Shown in pieces: positions 49,803 to 59,358 of a stretch of 64,000 nucleotides of DNA. The translations under genes and the position numbers were made by a program. Under the pieces are notes generated by a model that was not told where the DNA came from, made no database searches, and was given only the letters and a program-made list of their open reading frames with translations. Positions within the stretch are counted from its first letter, which is position 1. Every line of letters starts with the position of its first letter. Source of the DNA: CAVUQH01 sp963774445 (lineage in GTDB: Bacteria > Myxococcota_A > Polyangia > Haliangiales > Haliangiaceae); contig CAVZFC010000019.1 in the NCBI GenBank assembly GCA_963774445.1, positions 372,001 through 436,000 on the forward strand. The letters run 5' to 3'.

Positions 49803-49905
49803 GGCCCACACCGCGCGAATCGCGTGGGAAATCGCGCGCTCGTCCCTGGCGGAGCGCGGAGATTTTCGTTATGAAGGGGCCTGAACCACCCAGGAGATCC
49901 CGAGC

Positions 49906-50322
49906 ATGGCCTACGTCGTCGCCGACCCGTGTGTGAAGTGCAAGTACACCGACTGCGTCGCAGTCTGCCCCGTAGATTGCTTCTACGAGGGCGTCAACTC
50001 GCTTGCCATCAACCCGGACGAGTGCATCGACTGCGGCGCTTGCGAGCCGGAGTGCCCGACCACCGCGATCTTCGAAGAGGGCGACCTGCCCGACAAGTGG
50101 TCGGTCTGGACCGAGATCAACGCCGTGGTCTCCGCGGCTAAGACGCCCGAGGCGGCCAACACCGAGGGCTGGCCGCAGCAGCTGATCGACGCGGTGCAGG
50201 GTGGCAACTGGGAGCCGTGGCCCAACATCACCGAGCAACGAGAAGCGCTGCCCGGCGCCGACGACCAGGCCAGCGTCGAGAACAAGATCGGCGACCTGGA
50301 TCCGCGCGGCGGCCAGGGCTGA
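49906..50322 (+). CDS. fdxA: 7Fe-8S ferredoxin FdxA with C-terminal extension
   Basis: A 138 aa electron carrier. Cys9, Cys17 and Cys50 can bind the 3Fe-4S cluster, and Cys21, Cys40, Cys43 and Cys46 the 4Fe-4S cluster; Cys12 and Cys25 are also conserved. The start MAYVVADPCVKCKYTDC and the core IDCGACEPECPTTAIF are diagnostic of FdxA. Usual length is about 105-110 aa, so the tail (VENKIGDLDPRGGQG and the part before it) is about 28 residues longer. An AGGAGAT ribosome site precedes the ATG. No partner enzyme is adjacent. Confidence 0.93.
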   Translation: MAYVVADPCVKCKYTDCVAVCPVDCFYEGVNSLAINPDECIDCGACEPECPTTAIFEEGDLPDKWSVWTEINAVVSAAKTPEAANTEGWPQQLIDAVQGGNWEPWPNITEQREALPGADDQASVENKIGDLDPRGGQG

Positions 50323-50554
50323 CAGTCGCGCACGTTTCCCGACAGGCGAGGGTGGCCACCGGCCGCCCTCGTTTGCGTTTCGGGCTGTCGTCGATCCCGG
50401 CGCAGTGGCTGCCGAGTTCGGCCACATGCCAGGTCGTGCCATACTGTTCGTATCGGGGAATCGCGGGGATGGCGCCCGTGGCATGGCGCTTGCTGCGTGG
50501 TGTCGTGTGCCGGCCCACGCCGGCCACTCCCCTCGAGCACAAGGAGCAGACCGG

Positions 50555-51145
50555 ATGAGCTTCACCTCGCCTAGATCGATCCTGGCCGCCCTCATGGCCG
50601 CCGCCGCGCTGACCTCGGCCGGCGTCGCGTCGGCCCAACCGCAGCCGGCCCGGCAGCTGCCCCACCGCGAGGGGCTGATCTTCGGCTTCGGCCTCGGCGG
50701 CGGGCAGATGAGCTGCCAGAGCGACCAGGACATCTGCAACAAGACGCTCGAGGGCTCGGGCAGCTTCGACGTCCACGTCGGCGGCATGATCTCGCCGCGG
50801 CTAGCGATCATGGGTGACGCCTGGGTGATGTACTACACCGAGAACAACGTCACCATTACCCACAGCATCACCACTGTGGCGGCTCAGTATTGGCTGGCGC
50901 CGCGGCTGTGGATCAAGGGCGGCGTCGGCGCCGCGGTCGCCCGGGCACACTACCGTGGCATCCTGCTGAGCATCAGCGACCGCACCGACTCGGTGCCGGG
51001 CGTCATGGCCGCCATCGGCTACGAGCTTCTGGTCGGCCAGCGATTCGCCATGGACGTCAAGCTGAAGGCCGGGACCGGCTTCTACAACGACAATCAGGTT
51101 CGCGCAAAAAACGCGGCTTTGATCCTCGGATTCAACTGGTACTAA
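50555..51145 (+). CDS. Outer-membrane beta-barrel protein
   Basis: A 196 aa protein with signal MSFTSPRSILAALMAAAALT, cleaved after ASA. The mature part has eight or so amphipathic strands and ends NAALILGFNWY, a barrel signal, with two Cys (SCQSDQDIC) likely disulfide bonded. ATG 50555 has AAGGAG nine bases upstream. The 232-base gap before it holds no other gene; a hydrophobic-free ORF reading through it is a shadow. Function unknown. Probably a small barrel of the OmpA/W type. Confidence 0.75.
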   Translation: MSFTSPRSILAALMAAAALTSAGVASAQPQPARQLPHREGLIFGFGLGGGQMSCQSDQDICNKTLEGSGSFDVHVGGMISPRLAIMGDAWVMYYTENNVTITHSITTVAAQYWLAPRLWIKGGVGAAVARAHYRGILLSISDRTDSVPGVMAAIGYELLVGQRFAMDVKLKAGTGFYNDNQVRAKNAALILGFNWY

Positions 51146-51157
51146 CCCGATCTGAGC

Positions 51158-51835
51158 TTGCCCGACGACAGAGCCCCGCTGCACATCGACGCCGACTGGC
51201 GCGAACGCGCAACCCTGCGCGATGGGCGGGTCGTGACCTTGCGCCTGGGCAAACGGAGCGACCGCGAGCTGCTCCGCCGGGGCTTTGCCCGGCTATCGCC
51301 CGAGTCGCGCTACCGCCGGTTCTTCACCGCCAAGGTCAACCTCAGTAACGCCGAGCTCGACTACCTGACCGACATCGATCAGCACGATCACGTCGCCATC
51401 GGTGCGTTCGAGACCGGCCCCGACGGCGTCGAGGAGGGACTCGGGGTGGCCCGCTTCGTCCGCGACGCGAAGCGCCCGGACGCAGCCGAGGCGGCCATCG
51501 CGGTGGTCGACGACGCGCAGGGGTTGGGGCTGGGCAGCCTGCTGTTCCAGCGGCTCGTGGCCGCGGCGCGCGAGCGCGGCATCACCTGCTTCTGCTCATT
51601 CGTCCTGGGCACCAACCGGCCGATGCAGGAGATGCTGCGCGAGCTGGCCGGGCCGTCGCGGACGAAGGTGGAAGATGGCGTGGTCTACATCGAGAGCCTG
51701 CTGCCGGAGCTCGGTCCGGAGCACCCGGTGTCGGAGCCGCCGCGCGAATCGACCGGGTATCATCTACTGCGCAAGGCGGCCGAGGGGCTGCTGCAGATCG
51801 CCCGGTTGGGGACGCGCGGGGGCAGCCGCGAATGA
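51158..51835 (+). CDS. GNAT acetyltransferase
   Basis: The protein is 225 aa from TTG 51158, only 12 bases after the barrel stop. The N-terminal LRDGRVVTLRLGKRSDRELL and VDDAQGLGLGSLLFQRLVAA carry the GNAT acetyl-CoA motif (Q-x-x-G-x-G/A). The remainder is fairly typical of small Pat-like acetyltransferases. Substrate unknown. The start is uncertain because TTG is weak, and no ATG or GTG lies before the conserved region. Confidence 0.78.
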   Translation: MPDDRAPLHIDADWRERATLRDGRVVTLRLGKRSDRELLRRGFARLSPESRYRRFFTAKVNLSNAELDYLTDIDQHDHVAIGAFETGPDGVEEGLGVARFVRDAKRPDAAEAAIAVVDDAQGLGLGSLLFQRLVAAARERGITCFCSFVLGTNRPMQEMLRELAGPSRTKVEDGVVYIESLLPELGPEHPVSEPPRESTGYHLLRKAAEGLLQIARLGTRGGSRE

Positions 51836-51865
51836 GATCCGACGGGTAGCCGGCGGGACGCGGGG

Positions 51866-52387
51866 TCAGCCGCTGCAGATCTCGAGGCAGAAGTCCTTCT
51901 GCTCGGCCGGGCACTGCGGCACCAGCACCAGCGAGTCTTCGGCCTTCACGTCGCCGGCCTCGTCGGTGAGGCGGACGGTGTACTCGATCTCTTCGCCCCA
52001 CACCTTGACCCCGATCGGCGTCGGACACATGAACGCGGGGGCCGCCGTCGGGCTCTCCCACCAGTCGGTCATGGCGTCGTCGGGCACTTCCATCACCTGC
52101 TGCGGGCTGCGCAGCACCAGCACGTCGTCGCTGACCCGCCGCGCCTCGCGCTCGACATACAGTCGACCGTCGGTATCCTGAACACGCACGTTGATCCAGA
52201 CGTGGAAGCCGCCCTGGGCGCCGGGCACCAGGTCGACCTGATCGCCGTCGGCGTGGTCAACGAAGCCAGTGCCGTCGAGCTGCGCTCCGCCGATCCACAG
52301 CTCGCCCGCGGGCGGATTCCCCCCGCCCGCGTCGGTGCAGGCGGGGAGAAACAGCGCGAGGGCGAGCCCGAGGAGCAAGCGGCGCAT
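51866..52387 (-). CDS. Small secreted lipoprotein
   Basis: A 173 aa protein from ATG 52387, lipobox LFLPAC. The mature region is beta-rich (GGFHVWINVRVQDTDG, PIGVKVWGEEIEYTVRLTDE) and ends with a Cys cluster (CPAEQKDFCLEICSG). It starts four bases after the MYXO-CTERM gene and is probably translated from the same transcript. Function unknown; the beta fold suggests a binding module. Confidence 0.75.
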   Translation of the reverse strand: MRRLLLGLALALFLPACTDAGGGNPPAGELWIGGAQLDGTGFVDHADGDQVDLVPGAQGGFHVWINVRVQDTDGRLYVEREARRVSDDVLVLRSPQQVMEVPDDAMTDWWESPTAAPAFMCPTPIGVKVWGEEIEYTVRLTDEAGDVKAEDSLVLVPQCPAEQKDFCLEICSG

Positions 52388-52391
52388 CGGT

Positions 52392-54159
52392 TCAGCTCCG
52401 GCGGCTCCGGCGGCGCATGCGGCCGATGACCAGGCCCAGCCCGAGCAGCCCCAGCCCGGCCAGCCCGCCGCCCGCGGCCGCGCCGGCCTGGCAGCCGAAG
52501 GTGCCGTCGTCACCCAGGGCCTTGCGGATCTCGTCGGTGCGGTCGCGCACGACTACGGGCGGCCCCTCCTCGCGGAGGACCTCGGTGTAGCGCGACGGCG
52601 GCATCGGCGTGTCGATCCACGGGTTGTCCGAGGTGCCGTTGGGCAGTGACAGAATCCCAGCCGTCCTCGGTGATGAGGCGCGCCGGCGTGGTCGTCGGAT
52701 CGTTGTACTCGCCCCACGCGCCGCAGTAGTAGACCAAGCGGCCGCTGTGCACGTTGGAGACGTCGGGCAGGTCGGGGTTGAAGCTGAAGACCGGGTCGCG
52801 AACCATCTCGGCCGGATCCAGCGTGGTGAACATGCGGGTCAGGTACGAGTGCTCGCGGAACAGCTTGCCGGCGTCGAGGGTCGGCTGGACGATGCGCTCG
52901 TTGATCTCGGCCGACACCGCGACCGGGTCGAAGTCAACATCGAGGTCACCGAACTTCTCGGGATACTGATCCTTGTACCAGCCCAGGTAGTAGCCGATGT
53001 TGCTGTAGTAGTCGTTGGGCTGAACACCGTCGGTGATCAGCGCGCTGGGCACCGGAAGCTCGCGCTCGAGGATGGCCAGCAGCGGGCTGGGGAACTGGAT
53101 GCCGAAGTTGGGCGGCTGGTTGGCCTGCACGCCGTAGCCGTAGTTGACCAGGTACTGGACGAACGACACCGCGTCGGCCTGCTGCGCCAGCTCGTTGACG
53201 TCGCCGAAGCGCCAGTCGTAGTCGAGAATGTTCTGCATGATCGTGCTGGTGCCCGCGTACTCGGTGACGAACGAGCGACCACCCTCGGCGTCGTTGACCG
53301 CCTGGCTGATCACCGACACGTAGTTGGAGCCGGCGTTGATCCAGTCGATCTTGGCGTCGTTGATGCGGGTGTGGTTGAAGTTGCGGGGGATGGCGCGGTC
53401 TTCGCCCAGCACCCAGACCATCACGCCCATGTCCGGGTCGGCGGCGACGCTGGTCAGGACCAGCGGGATCATCGGCAACTGCGAGCGATAGCGGACCACG
53501 ACCGGCTGGATGTCGCCGACCTCGTTGCCCTTGCGCAGCTTGAGCGCCAGGAAGTAGGCGCCGGGGCGGATGTACGGATCGACCGCGGCGTCGGTGCCGG
53601 CGGGGACGTAGAAGTTGTTGTCCGACAGCCAGGTGAGCATCGGCTCCTTGGAGTCGGCCTTGAGCACGGCGTAGTCGAACGGACCGACGGACGCCTGCAG
53701 GACCAGCGGCGAGCCGCCCGGGTCGTTCGGATCCTGGCTGCTGTCGCCACCGGCCGTAGGTGAGGCACCACCGAAGCCGCCGTTGCGCGCCGGATCGAAC
53801 GGGCAGTTGCCGACGTACTCGCGGTCGAGGCGGTACTTCGGCTGGGTCTGGGCGATCAGTTGGGCGAACAGCTCGTCGGTGCCGAGCTGCAGCGGCTCCG
53901 GCTGCGACGGCAGCGGCAAGAGCCAGCCGAACTCCTTGGCCGGGCCCTTGTACTGGATCTGGATGTGCGAGGTGACCACCCCATCTTGCATCCCGAAGAC
54001 GATCCGCTCACCCGCCTGCACGACCGGCACGGTCGGATCGGGCGGGGTGAAGCAGCCGCAAGCCTCGGCCCGCGGGGTGTGGTGGAGATAGACGGCGCCG
54101 GCCAGGGCGGTGGCGGCAGCCATCACGGAGATGCGTTGGATCATGGTGCTGGAGGACAT
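52392..54159 (-). CDS. DUF2330-like exported protein with MYXO-CTERM tail, frameshifted near 52652
   Basis: A 589-codon gene once corrected. The start ATG 54159 gives a signal ending EACGCF. Residues 30-490 look like DUF2330 (VQAGERIVFGMQDGVVTSHI, FGWLLPLPSQPEPLQLGTDE). After LITEDGWDS the frame shifts; removing one base at about 52648-52656 restores LPNGTSDNPWIDTPMPPSRY and the C-terminus GCQAG plus a hydrophobic segment (GGLAGLGLLGLGLVIG) and RMRRRSRRS. This Cys-Gly-hydrophobic-Arg pattern matches MYXO-CTERM sorting tails processed by myxosortases. Total length is one base over a multiple of three. Confidence 0.83.
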
Positions 54160-54403
54160 GCAGGCTCCCTTGTTTCCCGTATGGCCCTGGGGACTAGCAA
54201 GCCGGAGTCCAGCGGCAACCTCGCGAAACTGCAGGGGCCACACCTCAGACTTCTGAGGGGGCCCTCGGAAAGCCACGACCCGGTGTGGCACAGTTCGGGG
54301 TCCCGATGCGCCTGGGCAGTCCTTTCGAGAAGCGGGTGCGGGTCTACGACCCGGAACGGATCACGAGCCGCCGGGGGTCAGGGCCGGTGCTACCTTGGCC
54401 GGC
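54160..54403. other. Divergent spacer with a palindrome
   Basis: Contains CCTCAGACTTCTGAGG (54243-54258), an almost perfect 16-base palindrome that could be an operator for either divergent gene. No convincing promoter hexamers seen. Confidence 0.45.
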
Positions 54404-54958
54404 ATGGGGGAACCGGGATTCGACCGCTCGCGGGTGACGCTGCGCCCGCTGTCCGAAACCGACGTCAACGACATCCTCGGTTGGGTCAACGACCGCGAGG
54501 TGGTCGGCAACCTGGCGTCGTTCTCCGGCGAGCCGTTCACCCGCGAGGCCGAGCTGGCCTACATCCGCGCCATGCAGGCCTCGAAGGTCAACCGGGTCTA
54601 CACCGTGCTGGCTGCCGGCGACGGCCGCTACCTGGGGCAGGTCGGTATCCACCAGATCTTCTGGCGCTCGCGGGTCGGCCGATTGTCGGCGATCATCGGC
54701 AACAAGGCCGAGTGGGGCAAAGGCTACGGCAGCGCGGCGATCGCGTCGCTGCTCGACGTCGCCTTCGGCGCCGAGCAGCTGCACAAGGTCTGGCTCATGG
54801 TCTTCTCGACCAACCAGCGGTCGCTGCGCACCTACGCGCGCCTCGGCTTCCAGGTGGAAGGCACCCTGCGGCAGGAGTACTTCCACGAGGAGACCTGGCA
54901 CGACATGGTGCGCATGAGCCTGCTCGGCAGCGAGTGGCCTACAGCGACCGGCCGGTGA
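54404..54958 (+). CDS. RimJ/RimL-type GNAT acetyltransferase
   Basis: The protein is 184 aa. The N-terminal VTLRPLSETDVNDILGWVND, followed by strands ending with acetyl-CoA motif WGKGYGSAAIASLLDVAFG and a C-terminal FSTNQRSLRTYARLGFQVEG, is typical of RimJ/RimL family N-acetyltransferases. No signal peptide. It overlaps the end of the convergent peptidase-like lipoprotein gene by 20 bases. Target unknown. Confidence 0.85.
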   Translation: MGEPGFDRSRVTLRPLSETDVNDILGWVNDREVVGNLASFSGEPFTREAELAYIRAMQASKVNRVYTVLAAGDGRYLGQVGIHQIFWRSRVGRLSAIIGNKAEWGKGYGSAAIASLLDVAFGAEQLHKVWLMVFSTNQRSLRTYARLGFQVEGTLRQEYFHEETWHDMVRMSLLGSEWPTATGR

Positions 54959-56573
54959 GCTCGAAGGTCGAGCTCTGCGCCCAGCCGCGGACCATCACGT
55001 GCAGCGGCGCGGGCGTCGGCAGCTCGACGCGGCAGGTCTCGTTGGAGCCGGTCTTGAACGGTCGGCAGTCGAACGTCTGCTGGGTCGGCGCGTCGCCGAT
55101 GCGCACGTAGAGGTCGGCATCCGAGGTGCCCGTCATGGCGAGCTCGTAGGTGCCGGCGGCCAGCGTCGGCGTCTCCCAGCGCAGCTCCTGGCCCTCGGTG
55201 ACCGAGCCGGACTCGCTCAGGCCGTTCCACGCGACGGGCGGATCGGTCGGCTCGCCGTCGCCCATACCGGGGACGTAGACGTTGTCCTGCTCGCCCGACA
55301 CCAGGACGATCTGCGAGCGATCGACGCGGGCGAAGATCTGCTCGTAGGTCTGCGGCCGGGCGTAGCCGAGCAGGGAGTGGATGAGCGCCATCGACGCCAG
55401 CGGCATGTTGCTGAAGTAGGACGGCATCGCGTTGGTGACGATGTCGGCGTACTTGGTGCCGGTCGGGTCGTCATCGTTGATCCGGGCGTGGGCGTCGTAC
55501 AGCGCGGCGTCGACGTAGGCGTACGTATCGCAGCCGTTGACGAAGATGATGGCGTACTGGCCCGTGGTCCAGTTGCCCTTGCGCGCCAGGGCGCGGATGT
55601 TGGCGCCGAGGCCGGCGTGGCCGTTGTAGATGATCAGGTCGGCGCGCGTGGACAGCTCCTCGTAGCGGGCGTCGAACGTCGCGCCGGCGGTGCGCACGTT
55701 GTCAACCAACATCGCCACCACTTCGATCGACTTGCCGCCGCCGATGTCGGCGCGGAAGGTCAGCTCCGGGTGGTCAACGCCGGGCGCCGACGGAATCTCG
55801 GCCGGCTCGGTCTCGAGGGCATAGGCCCCGAGCTCGCTCTTCACGCTCTGGGCGAAATGGTTGTAGCCACTGATGCCGGCGTCCGAGCTGGTGGTGGCGC
55901 CGTCCTCGTACTTGCCGAAGACCGCGACCACGCGGAGGACGTCGTCCTCCCACACCTTGTGGTACTCGGGGTACTTGCCGGTGGTGTTGATGTCCGACAG
56001 CGTCACCGCCGCGTCGATCGAGACCACGTCCGCGTCGGCAAGGTGGCAACCGGAGCGATTCGGCCGGTAGTAGTACCACATGCTCCCGGACGTCACGTCG
56101 TGGGCGCCCCAGTCAACGCAGTCGTGCTTGTACTTGTCGGTGAACGCCTGCTGGCCGCTGTAGCTGACGTCAACCGGCAGACGCAGAGTGTAGCTCTCGG
56201 GGTAGTGGTCTTTGTCCCCCCACGCCACCGGCAGCACCGCGTGGTAGCTGACGCGGGTCTTGTCGCCATCGGCCGCGGTCGTCACGTCGGTCAGCTCGAG
56301 CTTGTCGAGGCGCCCGACCGCACGCTCGCCATTGAGGTGGCCGATGGTGTAGAGGAGCTGATCCTCGATCTGGCTCCTGGCGTTCCAGCTCGAGGAGGTG
56401 AGCAGCTCTCCATCGAAGGTGAAGTTGACGAAGACGGCCTCGGCACTGACGTCGTCTTTGCCGTAGCCGACCTTGGTGCGATCGCCGGCGCCGACGTCAA
56501 CCGTCGGGCCGTTGACGCAGCCAGTCATGAGGAGGGAGGCCAGGAGTGGGGGCAGGAGGCGGGAGGGGTTCAT
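54939..56573 (-). CDS. Lipoprotein with clan CD cysteine-peptidase-like and PPC-like domains
   Basis: The protein is 544 aa, lipobox LLMTGC. Residues 270-360 hold two strand-plus-residue motifs, ADLIIYNGHAG (His319) and YAIIFVNGCDTYAY (Cys348), matching the His then Cys order of clan CD peptidases (gingipain/caspase type). The last 95 residues (GTYELAMTGTSDADLYVRIG, VMVRGWAQSSTFELTG) look like a pre-peptidase C-terminal (PPC) domain, usually attached to secreted peptidases. The family has not been confirmed; it may be inactive. Probably surface-anchored. Confidence 0.65.
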   Translation of the reverse strand: MNPSRLLPPLLASLLMTGCVNGPTVDVGAGDRTKVGYGKDDVSAEAVFVNFTFDGELLTSSSWNARSQIEDQLLYTIGHLNGERAVGRLDKLELTDVTTAADGDKTRVSYHAVLPVAWGDKDHYPESYTLRLPVDVSYSGQQAFTDKYKHDCVDWGAHDVTSGSMWYYYRPNRSGCHLADADVVSIDAAVTLSDINTTGKYPEYHKVWEDDVLRVVAVFGKYEDGATTSSDAGISGYNHFAQSVKSELGAYALETEPAEIPSAPGVDHPELTFRADIGGGKSIEVVAMLVDNVRTAGATFDARYEELSTRADLIIYNGHAGLGANIRALARKGNWTTGQYAIIFVNGCDTYAYVDAALYDAHARINDDDPTGTKYADIVTNAMPSYFSNMPLASMALIHSLLGYARPQTYEQIFARVDRSQIVLVSGEQDNVYVPGMGDGEPTDPPVAWNGLSESGSVTEGQELRWETPTLAAGTYELAMTGTSDADLYVRIGDAPTQQTFDCRPFKTGSNETCRVELPTPAPLHVMVRGWAQSSTFELTGRSL

Positions 56574-56706
56574 CGAAAACCCTCCTGAGCAGGTTGCATG
56601 CCATCTGCGCTCGCCCTACGTTCCGGGCACTTGCACCCGCGGCGGGCGGCTACTGCAGTTGCCGTTTCCGGCCACTCGAGTTGGGGGCAAGAGAGCGGAG
56701 GTTCTC

Positions 56707-57765
56707 ATGGGTGCGTTCGAGCTCATGGCCCAACACCACTACGGTGAGGTCCATCTCAAGCGGGATCAGGCCAGCGGCCTGCAGGCGATCATTGCCATCC
56801 ACGACAGCACGCTGGGCCCGGCCCTGGGCGGCTGCCGCTTCATCCACTACGACACCGAGGAGGCGGCGCTGCTCGACGCGCTGCGCCTGGCGCGGGGGAT
56901 GACCTACAAGGCGGCGCTCGCCGGCCTCGATCACGGCGGCGGCAAGTCGGTGCTGATCCGGCCGCGGACCAAGTTCTCGCGCACCGATCTGTTCACCGCG
57001 TTCGGCCGCTTCGTCGACGACCTGCGCGGCCACTACATCACCGCCGAGGACAGCGGCACCAGCATCGAGGATATGGAGGTGATCCGCTCGACCACGCAGT
57101 GGGTGACCGGCGTCGATCCGTCCCACGGTGGCGGCGGCGATCCATCGCCGTACACGGCGCTCGGCGTGCGCCGCGGCATCGAGGCGTGCGTCAAGCACCG
57201 CCTCGGCCGCGACACCCTCGAGGGGATCCACGTCGCCATCCAGGGCGTTGGCCACGTCGGCTACCACCTGTGCAAGGAGCTGCATGCCCAGGGGGCGCGC
57301 ATCACCGTCGCCGACATCGACCCGCTCAAGGCCGAGCGGGCCGAGCGCGAGTTCGAGGCCTCGGTGGTGCCGCTCGACCAGATCTTCGGGGTCGACTGCG
57401 ACGTCTTCGCGCCGTGCGCCCTGGGCAGCGCGCTCAACCCCGACACGGTCCCGCAGCTGCGTGGCTCCATCGTCGCCGGCGCCGCCAACAACCAGCTGGC
57501 CGAAAGCAGCATCGGAGCCGACCTCATGCAGCGCGGCATCCTCTACGCCCCCGACTACGCCATCAACGCCGGCGGCCTGATCAACGTCGCGCAGGAAGTG
57601 GTCGGCTACGACGCGGGCAAGTCGCGCACGCGGACGCTGAAGATCTACGACACCATCCTCGAGATCGCCCAGCGCGCGGCCAAAGCCGAGGCGCCGACCA
57701 ACATCATCGCCAACAAGATGGTCGAGGAGCGCCTGGCCAAAGCCCGCGCCGCCCGCGGCCACTGA
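56707..57765 (+). CDS. Leucine/branched-chain amino-acid dehydrogenase
   Basis: The protein is 352 aa. An amino-acid dehydrogenase of the Glu/Leu/Phe/Val family: catalytic Lys in LDHGGGKSVL with the preceding GMTYKAALAG, and a NAD Rossmann fold IQGVGHVGYHLCKELHAQGA around 190. Deaminates L-amino acids with NAD, giving branched-chain keto acids. ATG 56707 has GGAGG five bases upstream. Length matches the leucine dehydrogenase group. The convergent gap behind it carries a REP-like palindrome. Confidence 0.9.
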   Translation: MGAFELMAQHHYGEVHLKRDQASGLQAIIAIHDSTLGPALGGCRFIHYDTEEAALLDALRLARGMTYKAALAGLDHGGGKSVLIRPRTKFSRTDLFTAFGRFVDDLRGHYITAEDSGTSIEDMEVIRSTTQWVTGVDPSHGGGGDPSPYTALGVRRGIEACVKHRLGRDTLEGIHVAIQGVGHVGYHLCKELHAQGARITVADIDPLKAERAEREFEASVVPLDQIFGVDCDVFAPCALGSALNPDTVPQLRGSIVAGAANNQLAESSIGADLMQRGILYAPDYAINAGGLINVAQEVVGYDAGKSRTRTLKIYDTILEIAQRAAKAEAPTNIIANKMVEERLAKARAARGH

Positions 57766-57799
57766 GCGCTCCCGACCAGGCAGTCCCCTCCTCGAACCC

Positions 57800-57860
57800 G
57801 GTCGTCCTGAGCGAAGCGCGCGAAGCGCGCGCAGTCGAAGGACGAAGCGTCGCGCTCAGG
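57800..57860. repeat. REP-like palindrome in a convergent gap
   Basis: CCTGAGCG (57806-57813) pairs with CGCTCAGG (57853-57860), enclosing short GCGAAGCGCGC repeats and GTCGAAGGAC. The minus-strand gene stop (TGA, read from 57858) lies inside the second arm. Shares GCG/CTTCGAC/CTCAGG words with the two other repeat blocks. Confidence 0.75.
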
Positions 57861-59178
57861 GGCGCTGGCCCAGGGTGAACGGGGCCATGCCGACCAGCCA
57901 GGCGGTCGGCATCGGCTTCGCGCGCCAGTCGGTGTCGCCGCGGACGGTGATCTTGGCGAGCGCCGCCGCGCCTCCGTAGTAGCGAGCCGCGACGGCGGCG
58001 ATGGCCGGCGGCATGCGCGCGCCGACCTCGGCCTCCAGAAGGTCTGAGTCGGCCAGGCCGAACAGCTGGGCGCCGATGTAGTCGGCGTAGCAGCCGTTCT
58101 TCGACGCGATGAGGTAGGGACCGCCGGCCAGCGGCACCACCCGGGCGAAGCCGTCCCCCTGCATCGCCGGGTAGCCGTCGAGCAGCACCAGGTCGGGGGT
58201 GAGCGCGCCGTACAGATCTGCCAGCCGCTCGGAGAAGATCGCCAGCGCGCGCCGGTAGGCGTCGCGGTCGTCGGTCTTGGACTTCTTCCACGCCTTCAGC
58301 CACGGCGCCAGCTCGCGGTGCATGCGCCAGCGCCGCTGCCACGGCGCCGTCGATCCGCCGTCGTCGATCATCACCGCGCCCATCAGGTTCTTGATCGACA
58401 TCGACATGACGGCGAAGCGATGGGCCTTGAGCTTGGGCACGTCGATCAAGTAGATCGGCCGCTTGGGATTGACCAGGGCGTCCGACAGCACCAGCTGCTT
58501 CTTCAGGTGGTGCGCCCAGGGCAGGACCATCTTCCACGGCAGCGGGCGGTCGTCGCCGTCGCCGTAGTGGTTGAGATCGATCAGCGGCACCCCCAGCTGG
58601 TCCAGCATCGCGCCGTACCCGGTCACGGCGAGCACGCGCCCAAGCTCCCGCGCCGGGCTCGAGGCGCCCGCCGCGACCGCCAGATCGCGGACACCGCGGC
58701 GGCGCAGCTCGACCAGCAGCGCGCGCACCAGCTCGCGGTTGGTGGTGCGCCCGGTGACGCCGTCGTCGCGCCCACGCCCGGCGCCCTGCTTGATCCGATC
58801 GTAGCCGCCCAGGTTGACCAGCACGACCACGCGGCGGCCGGCCGGCACGCGGACGTGCAGCGCGTCCAGGACCCGGCGCACGGCCGCCGCCGGCGGTTGC
58901 CCGCGAGCGACGAACACCGGCGCGCGCGCGGCGCCGCCCCCACGCAGCGGCTGCTTCATCACCAACGCCCGCCCCTCCGGCAGGGTCTCGACCGGCGGAC
59001 CGGCGTCCTCCCAAACACCGACGTCCGAGGCCGAGGTCACCGTGTCCGGCGCGGCGTCGGCGGGCGACGGCGACGCGACGGGCGGGGGCGCAGGCGCGGG
59101 CGCCTGGTCGCGACGGGACTCCCCGTTGCCGCAGCCGGCCACCAGCGCCATGCCGGCGAGCGCCATCCATCGCCTCAT
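57856..59178 (-). CDS. DUF362-family lipoprotein
   Basis: A 440 aa protein from ATG 59178 with lipobox LVAGC. After a Pro/Ala-rich linker, the DUF362 domain follows with VVVLVNLGGYDRIKQGAG, RDDGVTGRTTNRELVRALLV and IYLIDVPKLKAHRFAVMSMS (K-x-K-x-H). DUF362 proteins are related to uncharacterised ferredoxin-linked enzymes. No ferredoxin Cys motif is present here. Probably exported. Function unknown. Confidence 0.82.
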   Translation of the reverse strand: MRRWMALAGMALVAGCGNGESRRDQAPAPAPPPVASPSPADAAPDTVTSASDVGVWEDAGPPVETLPEGRALVMKQPLRGGGAARAPVFVARGQPPAAAVRRVLDALHVRVPAGRRVVVLVNLGGYDRIKQGAGRGRDDGVTGRTTNRELVRALLVELRRRGVRDLAVAAGASSPARELGRVLAVTGYGAMLDQLGVPLIDLNHYGDGDDRPLPWKMVLPWAHHLKKQLVLSDALVNPKRPIYLIDVPKLKAHRFAVMSMSIKNLMGAVMIDDGGSTAPWQRRWRMHRELAPWLKAWKKSKTDDRDAYRRALAIFSERLADLYGALTPDLVLLDGYPAMQGDGFARVVPLAGGPYLIASKNGCYADYIGAQLFGLADSDLLEAEVGARMPPAIAAVAARYYGGAAALAKITVRGDTDWRAKPMPTAWLVGMAPFTLGQRP

Positions 59179-59295
59179 GCGCGCACTATCGCCGGCGCCC
59201 CGCGCGCGGCGCAAATCTTTCCTGGCCCGGGTGGCCCCGCGAAAAAGCTGCGCAGGCCCCCCGCGCAAGGTGTCGCAATCCTGTCAGCGGACCCA

Positions 59296-59311
59296 TGGCA
59301 CACCGCTCGCA
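59296..59311 (+). promoter_or_regulatory. Sigma-54 promoter for the Usp gene
   Basis: TGGCACACCGCTCGCA matches the sigma-54 consensus TGGCAC-N5-TTGCA, with GG and GC 12 bases apart as required. The predicted transcript start is at about 59322, about 37 bases before the Usp ATG. A sigma-54 activator gene lies in the same cluster. Confidence 0.7.
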
Positions 59312-59358
59312 CCTGGTTGTACACGAGACCCGCAGAGCTGCAGCCGAAGAGGTGGACC

